Origin: Cerasicoccus maritimus
Lineage (GTDB): Bacteria; Verrucomicrobiota; Verrucomicrobiia; Opitutales; Cerasicoccaceae
NCBI GenBank assembly: GCA_031296935.1
Contig: JAVDPD010000024.1
Span: forward strand, 31,173-95,172
Length of the DNA: 64,000 bases
Reading direction: 5' to 3'
Shown: positions 34,505-42,969 of the stretch, piece after piece
Layout of the letters: every line of letters begins with the position of its first letter
How positions within the stretch are numbered: position 1 is the first letter of the stretch
Program-made: the position numbers and the translations under genes
Notes under the pieces: model-generated
What the model saw: only the letters and a program-made list of their open reading frames with translations
Database searches by the model: none
What the model was told of the DNA's origin: nothing

Positions 34505-35746
34505 TTAGTAGAGCCAGTACTTTCGACTCTGCTGTTGGAATTCAATAGCCTGACGTTTCCAGTCCTGAAGAAACAGATCCACGCGTGCATTTGCGCCGCG
34601 GGTTTGAAGCTCTTCCAGCCAGCGTGGATCGCCCAGGTGCTTCAGGAAAATCGTTTTTTGGTTACCAATGTGGACGAAAGGATTCTGCGGACTCCATTGG
34701 CAGGCCAGACGCATCATGTAGGCGCTGATGGCGCAGGGATCGAGTCGGTCCCAATCGGTAACGAGCAGATAAACGCCCGGAAAGTCTGTGCCTTTGGCGT
34801 TTTTGCTGGAAGTCACCTGATAACCCAAGCCGGGTATGCGGTAAGTTTCCAGCGTGCGCTTAATCGCCTCCGGGGAGTGTCCCGGGTAGTAAATCATGCG
34901 AAAATTATACTCTGTGCCGACTCCGTGGCCCCACTTGCCAATGTAGGCACCAAGGCCGGTCATCGGGTAGCCCATCGCGGCAGAGAGATCGGGGATCGCG
35001 GGCGAGGTGGGCGTCCATTTCAGGCCGGTTTGCGGCCAAAGCATGTCGCGACGCCAGCCCTTCATGGGGACAACGAGCAGGCGGCCGTTTTTGCGCGCTT
35101 GTTCACTGATATCCAGCACGCCGGGTTGCTTTTTGGACATCACAGCGACTTCGCCAATGGTCATCCCGTAAACATAGGGAACCTGAAAGGCACCGACGTA
35201 GGACATGTATTCCTTGACCATTGGTGGCCCATCGACTTTCAGCCCGCCGAGTGGATTTGGGCGATCGAGCACCATGACTTCCACATTGCGCTCAAAACAG
35301 GCCTCCATGACGTACTTCATACAGCTGATGTAAGTGTAGCTGCGGACGCCCAAGTCCTGCAAATCGATCACCAGAATATCGATCTTGGCGAGCATTTCGG
35401 CAGTTGGCTTTCGGTGCCCTCCGTAGAGCGAGTAGGCGGGCAGGCCAGTTGGGGCGTGGGTGGCGTGGTCGACTTTTTCGTCGGCCTTGTATTTGCCGTC
35501 GATTCCGTGCTCAGGCCCAAAGAGCGCAACGAGATTAACTTGTGGTGCCTGGGCAAGCACCTGCCAGCTGGGGTGCCCGTATTTATCAACGCCTGCCGGA
35601 TGGCTAAGCAAGCCAACGCGTTTCCCCTTTAGGTGCTCAAAGCCGTTTTCGCGCAGGGTATCGATGCCGAGATCGATCTTCGGCGCCGCGTGGGCGAGGT
35701 TGAGCATGGTGAGCAGGAGAAGCAGCAACAGCGGACGCAGGCGCAT
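34505..35746 (-). CDS. namZ: Exo-beta-N-acetylmuramidase NamZ-like protein (DUF1343, GH171)
   Basis: 413 residues with a signal peptide (LLLLLLLTMLNLAHA). The whole length follows the DUF1343 pattern: GIDTLRENGFEHLKGKRVGL, LFGPEHGIDG, IDILVIDLQDLGVRSYTYI, VMVLDRPNPLGG, YGMTIGEVA, ending in RVDLFLQDWKRQAIEF. Characterised members release N-acetylmuramic acid from the non-reducing end of peptidoglycan fragments. It is exported, so it works in the periplasm or outside. The DUF2062 gene lies 9 bp upstream on the same strand, so they are co-transcribed. Together with the GH20 and MurQ/GCKR-like genes downstream it points to reuse of wall sugars. Confidence 0.9.
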   Translation of the reverse strand: MRLRPLLLLLLLTMLNLAHAAPKIDLGIDTLRENGFEHLKGKRVGLLSHPAGVDKYGHPSWQVLAQAPQVNLVALFGPEHGIDGKYKADEKVDHATHAPTGLPAYSLYGGHRKPTAEMLAKIDILVIDLQDLGVRSYTYISCMKYVMEACFERNVEVMVLDRPNPLGGLKVDGPPMVKEYMSYVGAFQVPYVYGMTIGEVAVMSKKQPGVLDISEQARKNGRLLVVPMKGWRRDMLWPQTGLKWTPTSPAIPDLSAAMGYPMTGLGAYIGKWGHGVGTEYNFRMIYYPGHSPEAIKRTLETYRIPGLGYQVTSSKNAKGTDFPGVYLLVTDWDRLDPCAISAYMMRLACQWSPQNPFVHIGNQKTIFLKHLGDPRWLEELQTRGANARVDLFLQDWKRQAIEFQQQSRKYWLY

Positions 35747-35755
35747 AAAAAGAAA

Positions 35756-36496
35756 TCAGGGATTATTCGGTTGGATATTTTTCAGTTTTTTCGCCGTCTT
35801 GAGCGCCTCGCTTTCGCGCAAGCGCACCTTGTGGTATTGGGTACGCAGATCGAACATCTTGGCGCTGGCGCGACGAGCCGTGAATTGATAGATCAAGCTC
35901 AGGAAGAAGCCAATGAAATAACCAATGATTGTGCCGCCGATGAAGGTCGCCTTGAAGCCCAGGCCTACTAACTCTGCCAGCGACATGCCTGTTTCGGTCG
36001 ACAGCGCCTCCATTGATCCGCGCATGGTGCTGGGCCCGACGATGCTCAGGAACGCATCCTTGAGGTTGTGGGTAATCAGCATCGCAAAGTCGTAAACTGA
36101 ATCGCCGGGAATGTCCGCCCCCAGCATTTGGAAAAACAGCAAACCCACGTAGCACCCCGCTAGATAGAGGGGGCCTGCGGTGATGGGGTTGGTAATGAAT
36201 TGTGTCGCCACCATTACCATGAGGTTGCAGCGGAAAACGATGGCTAGCAAAAACCCGGTGGCCACCTGAATGCCATAGATCGGGAGCAGCGAAAGGATGC
36301 AGCCAATGTAAATTGCCGGTACCACATCTTCCCGGCGGAAGGACCACAAATACGATCGCTTGCGGGCGGCGCCGGCGAACCAGCCCAATACAGGGTAGCG
36401 ATGAAGGGTGGCGCGACGTGGCAGGGGACGCAGCCAACGCTTGGCGCGTCGGATGCGCTTAAAATACTCGTGCCTATGTTTTTCGTCTGCCGTCAC
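35756..36496 (-). CDS. DUF2062 membrane protein
   Basis: 246 residues, GTG start at 36496 with no obvious ribosome site. A basic N-terminus (RRAKRWLRPLPRRATLHRY) is followed by the DUF2062 pattern: IYIGCILSLLPIYGIQ, ATQFITNPITAGPLYLAGCY, and a further membrane helix (FIGGTIIGYFIGFFLSLIY). About three to four helices. The family has no proven function; it is common next to glycosyltransferase or envelope genes. It forms a two-gene operon with the NamZ gene. Confidence 0.85.
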   Translation of the reverse strand: MTADEKHRHEYFKRIRRAKRWLRPLPRRATLHRYPVLGWFAGAARKRSYLWSFRREDVVPAIYIGCILSLLPIYGIQVATGFLLAIVFRCNLMVMVATQFITNPITAGPLYLAGCYVGLLFFQMLGADIPGDSVYDFAMLITHNLKDAFLSIVGPSTMRGSMEALSTETGMSLAELVGLGFKATFIGGTIIGYFIGFFLSLIYQFTARRASAKMFDLRTQYHKVRLRESEALKTAKKLKNIQPNNP

Positions 36497-36747
36497 TGGG
36501 TTTTTGGTAAGGGAACAGTTTGAAGTGGTTCCCTTAGATTTGACAACTATATCCGAAAGTTATGAGTGATAAAATCGCCAAAAGAAGAGCTGGAACAGCA
36601 CTCCACATATCCGCCCGGTTCTGTCGAGTCGTCTATGAAAATGGGGTGGGTTTATCTGCATATTTGGGCAAAGTGGCTTGCAATTCTAGGTCTAGAAGTT
36701 AATATCAAACATTGTATTAAATTTCTTTTATCCAGTTCTTTCCCCCC

Positions 36748-37956
36748 ATGAAAATAAATATCCTTAGCACACTTGTGCTCACTTTTTCAGTTCCGACCTT
36801 CTCGCTTCACGCCGTACCTTTTACTTGGGAAGGCGATGATGCCACCAATCCAACTTGGTTCGGTGTTAATGCCAACTGGCTTGAAGGAACCGCCCCAAAC
36901 TTTAATAACTACTTTGTGCTGCCTTCGGGGGCTGCCTCCAAAACAATTGACATGGTCAATAGCTCCGGCGTCAGCCTGTTTCGAACGGGAGTTCAGGGCG
37001 TCAACTTCGAGGATGCCGGTTGGGTAATTCAAGACACTGTGGGAGATGGCAGCGGTGGTTGGCGTTATGACTTCAACGGCTCTGCCGCGTCCATTGGCAG
37101 CCAGCCTTTTGGCATCAATTCATCAGGCGTTGGTGTGAATGAGATTAAGGCAAGATTTCAATTCACTTCAACTAACGTGCCAGACACCGGACAGCCGAAT
37201 CGTCCGATTACGGTCAATACCGGCAATACCCTCCTCTTTTCCGGCATTTATCAGGATGGTCAAGCTTGGACCCTCCAAGGCGAAGGTACGATGGTGGTTA
37301 ACAATACCAATGATAATCGCAATAATTCGTTCAATGCCGGTTTGACGATGAACGACAATACCACCCTGCTCAATCGCGGGAACATGCAGATTGCCCAAAG
37401 TAATCTTGCGCTGAATAATGGAGTGATTGGTGGTGACGGCACGTGGTATGGCCGCAACAGCTCTACGGTTACATTTGAAGGGACGACCTTGGCCCCAGGT
37501 GGAGACGGCTCCGCAGTTGGCGGTGCCGAAGTGGGCGACCTCACCTGGATGTCTGGGTCTGCCGGTTCGCTAACGCGCCTGGCGATTGGCGCTACTGGTA
37601 TCTTTGAAGCCTACATCGGTTCTGGTGGCGCTGGAGACAATGCGCGCCTCTTGCTCGATTTGGATGGTGGCACATTCAACATCGAGAGTGGTGCCACTCT
37701 GAACATTGCTGGTTCCACCATCCAAGACGGCACGTATACGATTATTCTAGATACAGACGACACGGCAGACTTTACTGGAACATTCAGCTCGGTTCTCTTC
37801 AACGGAGTTGCCGCCGATCCTGAAAACTTCACCGTTAATTACGGCGTGGACGCAATTACGGTCGATGTTACGGGCCAGGTGCCTGAACCGCAGACCTACG
37901 CAATGCTTGCAGGGTTGGGCTGCCTGCTCTTTGCCATCGCGCGCCGCCGTTGCTAA
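36748..37956 (+). CDS. PEP-CTERM protein with autotransporter-like repeat
   Basis: 402 residues, ATG 36748. Signal peptide ends near SLHAVP. The body opens with FTWEGDDATNPTWFGVNANW, typical of proteins with an autotransporter-associated beta strand repeat, and continues with Gly/Asn/Thr-rich coils (NRNNSFNAGLTMNDNTTLLN, FEGTTLAPGGDG). The end is a sorting signal (VPEPQTYAM, hydrophobic helix, RRRC). It is monocistronic, with its own terminator, and not near any of the two operator types. Function unknown. Confidence 0.85.
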   Translation: MKINILSTLVLTFSVPTFSLHAVPFTWEGDDATNPTWFGVNANWLEGTAPNFNNYFVLPSGAASKTIDMVNSSGVSLFRTGVQGVNFEDAGWVIQDTVGDGSGGWRYDFNGSAASIGSQPFGINSSGVGVNEIKARFQFTSTNVPDTGQPNRPITVNTGNTLLFSGIYQDGQAWTLQGEGTMVVNNTNDNRNNSFNAGLTMNDNTTLLNRGNMQIAQSNLALNNGVIGGDGTWYGRNSSTVTFEGTTLAPGGDGSAVGGAEVGDLTWMSGSAGSLTRLAIGATGIFEAYIGSGGAGDNARLLLDLDGGTFNIESGATLNIAGSTIQDGTYTIILDTDDTADFTGTFSSVLFNGVAADPENFTVNYGVDAITVDVTGQVPEPQTYAMLAGLGCLLFAIARRRC

Positions 37957-37982
37957 TTTCTTTCTGCGACTGCTTAACTCGG

Positions 37983-38008
37983 CCCCGGCAGGATTACTGC
38001 CGGGGTTT
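37983..38008 (+). terminator. Terminator of the PEP-CTERM gene
   Basis: A 9-bp GC-rich stem (CCCCGGCAG / CTGCCGGGG), 5-base loop, followed by TTTGTT. Confidence 0.75.
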
Positions 38009-38029
38009 GTTGGTTACGCAGAGCATTGA

Positions 38030-40582
38030 TCACACCGCCATCGTGCCTTCGAAGCGTGTGCGCTGGGCAGGTGTCAGTGGGGGTAATTCGGCGAGGCGAA
38101 TGATACCGAAGTGGCTCAAAACATATTGGCGGGCGAGCTCCTTGAATTCCATCCAGCGGTCCCAGTAAAAGTCCGGTGCGAAAGCGATGTGGTTCAGGAT
38201 GCTGCGCCATTCCAGGTTGGCGCGTTCGATGTCGCCGGGGCGCAGCTCGTCGCCGAGGAAACGGTGGGCCGCGTCGGGCGTCTCGCGCAACGTCGCAATG
38301 ACCTCTGATGCGCCATTGCCGTAGCCGGGGGGCAGACCGCCATCGAGGTAGCCGGAGGCCGTGAGGCCGCGGTAGGTTAGGCGGCAAAGGTTGCCGAGGC
38401 GGCTGCTGGTGTTGTCAAAATGCTCGAAGCGGTGACCGGCGCGGAGGTTGGCGACGTCGAAAAGCAGGTCTGCCAAGTCGTAAGTTTCATCCTCCAAAGC
38501 CGCGGCAATTGCGAGGCCTTCACCGTGATTGAAAAAACTGAAAACGACGCCGCGTCGGGTGGGGCGCTTGTAGTCGTCGATCAGGCCAAGCTGCAGCCAG
38601 ATTTCGGCTGCGGTGCGCTTGGCGTTGTCCGGGTGGCCGCCACTGGCGATCTGGGCAAAGGTCGGGAAGGCGGGTGGGACAACTTCGCGTTGTGGCGGGT
38701 TGATTAGCGCGCTGCCGTTGGAGTCGACGCGGGCAAAGACCATGGCGCGACCGTAGTCGAGGCGCGCAGTGATGGTGTCTCCCTGGTAAACCATGTCGAC
38801 CATGCGCCCGCCTTGGCTGAGATACGGCAGCAGCGGCGCATAAACTTCCTCCAGTCGCTGCAGCGTGCAAAGGCGGACCGGAGGGCGGTCGTCGGGCAGG
38901 TTCTTTAAAAAGTAATCTTTCAGCGCGCGGTGGAACCACTTGACCAGTGATACGCGGCCCTTGCGCTCCTCGGTGGGGAAGGTGGCCAGCGGCACTTGGC
39001 GGCCATAGCGTTTGCGCTTCTTGCCCTTGAGGCGGCAGAGGTTGCCCACCTGCACGCCAGCCAGCGACTCGGGGGTTTCCAGCGCACACCGCCACTCGCC
39101 GTCGACGTAGAGTAGGGCTTCTTCGAGCGGGATCTTGGTAGGCGCGCGGAGGCGCTCCCACTCGCCGAGCTCGTTGCGCATTTCCTTGATTTTCTTGGTC
39201 TGCGGCTCGCGGAAATTAAACTCGCCGAAGCCGTTCTCGAAGACCTCGCCGGACTTGGTTTTGGCCAACTCGTCGGAGGGAATCGGGCGTCGCTGCGGCA
39301 TGGCTTGGGCCACGGTTTTGGCCTTCTTGCCGGGGGGCGGAAGCCGTCGGAGGCCGAGGCGCAGGCGGTTCTCGGTAAAAAGGCGCTCGGACAGCTCGTC
39401 TGCTGCTTTGACCGGGTCCACACCGGTCTTGTCCGCCTCATGCATGACGGCGAGGAAGCTTGGCCAGTCAACCGTCGACGCGCGCTTGAGGCTGAGTGGG
39501 CGGGCCTCGGCCATACGAGGCTTGCCCGGGGCAACGAGCACGAAGCCCTTGTCGTCGAGGCCACGGCGGCCAGCGCGGCCAAACATCTGGAGTAGCTCAT
39601 CTGGGCGCACTTGGAATGTGCGGCTGCTGTGCTTGTATTCGCGCTCCGTCACGAGCACGCTGCGCATGGAGAAATTAATGCCGGCGGCGAGGCCGGTGGT
39701 CGCCACGATCACGCGGAGTTGGCCGGCCTTGGCCAGCGGTTCAATGAGGCCTGCACGTTGACGGTAGTTCAGGCCGCTGTGGTGAAAAGCAATGCGGTTG
39801 CGCAGCAGCTTGGCCAAATCGTCGCCCGCGATCTCACGTTGCTCGTGGGTGAGCTCCAGCCACTCGGGCAGGGGGAGGGCGGCGCTGAGCTTGGCGGCCA
39901 GGTTTTCCGCTTCGCGGCGCTGCGGCGCAAACACGAGGATCGGGCCAAAGTCTTCCGCGAGAGCGCGGGCGATCATGCGCGGCCAGAAACCACGGACGTG
40001 GTTGGGCGCCGAGTCGGGCAGGCTTTGCAGCTGAATTTCGTCCTGCGGCACGGGGCGCTGCTTGTGCTCGACGAGCACGGCGTCTCGGCCGATGGATTGC
40101 AGCCAGTTGACGAGCTTTTCCGGGTTGGCGACGCTGCCGGAGAGCAGTAGCAGCTGGGTGCCGGGGGGGGCGAGGGCGATGGCGAGCTCGTAGTTGATGC
40201 CGCGTCGGGCGTCGGCGAGCATCTGGTATTCGTCGATGACGAGGAGGCCCGGGCCCTTGCCCTGGAGAAATTTTGCCTTCTGCGTTTCCAGCGTGGCGAC
40301 GACGAGTGGAGCGTCGAGTTTGTCGGCGACGTCGCCCGTACACAGGCCGACATTCCACCCTTTGGCTCGCCATTCGTATAGCTTGTCGTTCGCCAGCGCG
40401 CGGGTGGGCACCGTATAGATTGCCTGACTTCGCAGCCCGCGCTCCACGAGGAGCTCAAAGATGTAGGTTTTACCGGCGCCGGTGGGGGCGTTGACCACGA
40501 CATCTCGCCCGGCGAGGAGGTGGTTTACTGCATCTTGCTGCCAAATATCTGGAATCCGAAGATTATTAGGGAGACCTTCCAC
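38030..40582 (-). CDS. Superfamily 2 DEAD/DEAH-type helicase (Ski2-like)
   Basis: 850 residues if GTG 40582 is the start; the frame is open to a TTG at 40696, which would add 38 non-helicase-like residues. Helicase motifs: I APTGAGKT (near 32), II DEYQ (LLVIDEYQMLAD, near 115) in place of the common DExH/DEAD, III SGSVANP, V GLAAGINFSMR and VI QMFGRAGRRGLD (near 331). The rest is a long C-terminal region (to 850) with a possible winged helix and no motif I can name. Related Ski2-like proteins unwind RNA or DNA. The gene is close behind the broken gene at 40677-41179. Confidence 0.82.
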   Translation of the reverse strand: MEGLPNNLRIPDIWQQDAVNHLLAGRDVVVNAPTGAGKTYIFELLVERGLRSQAIYTVPTRALANDKLYEWRAKGWNVGLCTGDVADKLDAPLVVATLETQKAKFLQGKGPGLLVIDEYQMLADARRGINYELAIALAPPGTQLLLLSGSVANPEKLVNWLQSIGRDAVLVEHKQRPVPQDEIQLQSLPDSAPNHVRGFWPRMIARALAEDFGPILVFAPQRREAENLAAKLSAALPLPEWLELTHEQREIAGDDLAKLLRNRIAFHHSGLNYRQRAGLIEPLAKAGQLRVIVATTGLAAGINFSMRSVLVTEREYKHSSRTFQVRPDELLQMFGRAGRRGLDDKGFVLVAPGKPRMAEARPLSLKRASTVDWPSFLAVMHEADKTGVDPVKAADELSERLFTENRLRLGLRRLPPPGKKAKTVAQAMPQRRPIPSDELAKTKSGEVFENGFGEFNFREPQTKKIKEMRNELGEWERLRAPTKIPLEEALLYVDGEWRCALETPESLAGVQVGNLCRLKGKKRKRYGRQVPLATFPTEERKGRVSLVKWFHRALKDYFLKNLPDDRPPVRLCTLQRLEEVYAPLLPYLSQGGRMVDMVYQGDTITARLDYGRAMVFARVDSNGSALINPPQREVVPPAFPTFAQIASGGHPDNAKRTAAEIWLQLGLIDDYKRPTRRGVVFSFFNHGEGLAIAAALEDETYDLADLLFDVANLRAGHRFEHFDNTSSRLGNLCRLTYRGLTASGYLDGGLPPGYGNGASEVIATLRETPDAAHRFLGDELRPGDIERANLEWRSILNHIAFAPDFYWDRWMEFKELARQYVLSHFGIIRLAELPPLTPAQRTRFEGTMAV

Positions 40583-40676
40583 TCTGCATCCAAGTAAAAC
40601 GGCTTCACCGAGCAAAAGCAAACCCAAGTTGCTGACAAGTGTTGGATGGACCGTAAGTTCTTTAATGACAAGCAGT

Positions 40677-41179
40677 TTAGCTGTTTGATTCTGCAAGATT
40701 CGGAATTCTCGGCTTTAAGCCGATTTCGGTTCGCAGTATATCCATTTCAATTGTGAAATTCAGATCCACTTCGCCCAGTATTTCGGTCGGTGGGATTAGC
40801 TTATCCAAGCGATCGATGCGACTGCGTGCTAAGTCCACGTTAGGGGACTCGGTTTGCAGTCGGTAAATCTGTGTCAGGATTTCATTTCTATTGCGGACAT
40901 CGAACCCTGGTCCGCCACAATAGTGACCGCCATACCAGAGGGAAGAAACGTAGTCAGGTGAGCGAACGAATGTTTTCCCATCCTGAGCCTTTTAGCGATG
41001 TATATCTTCAAAGGCTTGTGGGTAGGCCGGGTGTCTGGACTTCTGAAACCAAAACACTGGAACCGCCCAAAGCCACCAGCGTAATCATACATAACCGTGT
41101 AATTTTCTCTGCGATATCCAACGAGAAGCACCGCGACGAACGCGAATGAGAGCAGTGTTTTTATCCAGGGCTTTCGCAT
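40677..41179 (-). pseudogene. Gene of unknown function, interrupted by a one-base frameshift
   Basis: From ATG 41179 the frame gives MRKPWIKTLLSFAFVAVLLV (a signal anchor), then VMYDYAGGFGRFQCFGFRSP and LKIYIAK. At the T4 run 40990-40993 (A4 on the coding strand) the sensible reading moves to another frame: KAQDGKTFVRSPDYVSSLWY, GGHYCGGPGFDVRNRNEILT, LIPPTEILGEVDLNFTIEMD, ending at a TAA at 40677. One extra A in that run would give an intact 167-residue exported protein. Without the correction the frame stops at 40874. It is either a genuine inactivation or a base-calling error. No family is recognised. Confidence 0.7.
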
Positions 41180-41191
41180 GTGGTAGTCCGT

Positions 41192-42889
41192 TTACAGCAG
41201 CTTTCTCAAGCGCTGACTGCTTTCGTGGAGACCGCCGATACGACTGCGGCGAATCCAGAGCTTTTCAAATTGGCCGATGAGCTGGGTAAGGTCAGCACGG
41301 AGGCCAGAGCTGAGGCTGAACTCGCTGGCCGCGCCAGCATGCGCCTTGACTGCCAGGCAACGCTGGGCCGCAAAGCGCGTCAGGTCGATGGCGAGGTCGA
41401 GCTCGCCACGAAGCCAGGCGGAGTCTTCGGCGTGGATCGTCGTTTTATTGAGGACCGATTCCCATTCCCACGTTTGGTTGACCACGCTTTCCAGCGCGGC
41501 TTCCGGGCAGTTGGCTAGCTTGGCCTGTAGCTCTTCGATCGGTAAACGCAGGCTGGTGAAGAGGAAGCTTTGGTTGGCAATCTTGATCGGCAAAAGCTGG
41601 TCGACATCGCCGAGCTCCAGCAGTACTTCCGCCGCGGTGCGGTCTTCGCCTTTGAAGAAGAGGCGGTTGAGCTGCACCGTGAGGTCGAGGTTGCTCTCGG
41701 CATCTCCATACCAGGAGAACACAGCGCCGGCAACGAGGCCGGGCAGCGCGGTGGGCCAGGTTTGCGGGTGGCCGTTGTCGCCCCAGTGGGTCACGAGGAA
41801 ACCGCTGGCCTGATTGATGAGCCCGTGGCGCGCGGCGGAACGGATGTTTTCCAGCATGTTGCGTACGCGGCCGGTAAAGCTGTTCCAGGTCGAGTCGCCC
41901 GGTGCCACGTAAAACGGGCGGTCGGTGCTGGCGAGGACTTCGCATTGTTGGTCGAAGGGGTGGTTGGCCTCGTAGCCCCACAGGATCGGCGTGACGTTGT
42001 CCGGCAGCTCGTCGATGAAGGCAGGGTTTTCGAGCAGGATATCCGCCCAGCACATGGGCTCCGCATTGCGGCTGTCGGCCAGCTCGCAAATGCGCTTGAG
42101 GAAGCGGGCGTAAACGGCGTGCTTGCCCTCGGCTTCGACCTGCGGCTTGCTCCAGCCTTGGCCGAGTTCCCAAGGCTCGTCGCCGCCGATGTTAAACTTT
42201 GAGCTCGAAAAGTGCGGCAGGAGCTCTTGGTAAAGTTCGTTGAGGAAGCCGAGGCTTTCCTCGTTGGGACGCAGGGTGCCGCCACAGGGGCGCGGGCCTG
42301 TAACGGGGTGGGTGAAGCCGTCGGGGCACTCCGCGAGGTTTTGATAATCTTCATGCTGGAGCCAGCGCTCGAAGTGGCCGAAGGAATTTTGATTGGGCAC
42401 GAGCTCGATCTGGCGGTCGGCGCAGTAGGCGTCGAGGGCTTCGATCTCGTCGGGCGTCATCGGGGAGGCGGCGCCCCACACGGTCTCGTGGCCAGCGTAG
42501 GCGAAGGTGTGTTCGGTGTAGAGCTGGAGCTGGTTATAGCGCAGGGAGGCGAGGGCGTCGACCAGGCGAAAAAGGTGGTCCATCGTCGGCACGCGGTCGC
42601 GGGAAATATCGAGCATGTAGCCGCGCACGGGAAAGTCCGGCCAGTCCTCAATGCGCAAGCAGGGGAGGCCGACGTCTTTGGATTGCTCGGTGATTTGCTG
42701 CAGGGTCTGCTCGGCGTAGTAGGCGCCCGCGGCGTCGGCGGCCTTAATCGAAATCTTGTTAGGGCTGATCGTTAAAACGTAGCCCTGCGGGGCAATGCCT
42801 TTTTCGCCAATACTCAGGCTGGACGGGGTGTCCGTGGAGCAGGAACCTTCATTGATCTTCAGTTTTCGTGGTTCTGGAATGAGCAGCAT
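41192..42889 (-). CDS. Beta-N-acetylhexosaminidase, GH20 family
   Basis: 565 residues, ATG 42889, no signal peptide. The N-terminal lobe (residues 1-100) resembles the GH20 alpha/beta domain (QGYVLTISPNKISIKAAD, GAYYAEQTL, RIEDWPDFPVRGYMLDISRD). The TIM barrel follows, with the catalytic Asp-Glu pair in FNIGGDEPWELG (near 237). GH20 enzymes remove terminal GlcNAc or GalNAc by substrate-assisted catalysis, with the Asp orienting the acetamido group and the Glu acting as acid. The missing signal peptide suggests a cytoplasmic role on imported fragments such as wall sugars or chitobiose. It lies 80 bp after the MurQ/GCKR-like gene on the same strand. Confidence 0.85.
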   Translation of the reverse strand: MLLIPEPRKLKINEGSCSTDTPSSLSIGEKGIAPQGYVLTISPNKISIKAADAAGAYYAEQTLQQITEQSKDVGLPCLRIEDWPDFPVRGYMLDISRDRVPTMDHLFRLVDALASLRYNQLQLYTEHTFAYAGHETVWGAASPMTPDEIEALDAYCADRQIELVPNQNSFGHFERWLQHEDYQNLAECPDGFTHPVTGPRPCGGTLRPNEESLGFLNELYQELLPHFSSSKFNIGGDEPWELGQGWSKPQVEAEGKHAVYARFLKRICELADSRNAEPMCWADILLENPAFIDELPDNVTPILWGYEANHPFDQQCEVLASTDRPFYVAPGDSTWNSFTGRVRNMLENIRSAARHGLINQASGFLVTHWGDNGHPQTWPTALPGLVAGAVFSWYGDAESNLDLTVQLNRLFFKGEDRTAAEVLLELGDVDQLLPIKIANQSFLFTSLRLPIEELQAKLANCPEAALESVVNQTWEWESVLNKTTIHAEDSAWLRGELDLAIDLTRFAAQRCLAVKAHAGAASEFSLSSGLRADLTQLIGQFEKLWIRRSRIGGLHESSQRLRKLL

Positions 42890-42969
42890 GGTGCAAAGAT
42901 TGTCCGGTGTTTTGGTTGGGGCGTCAATTGGGATTTATACCGTAACACTTATTTAATAGAAGCTTATGA

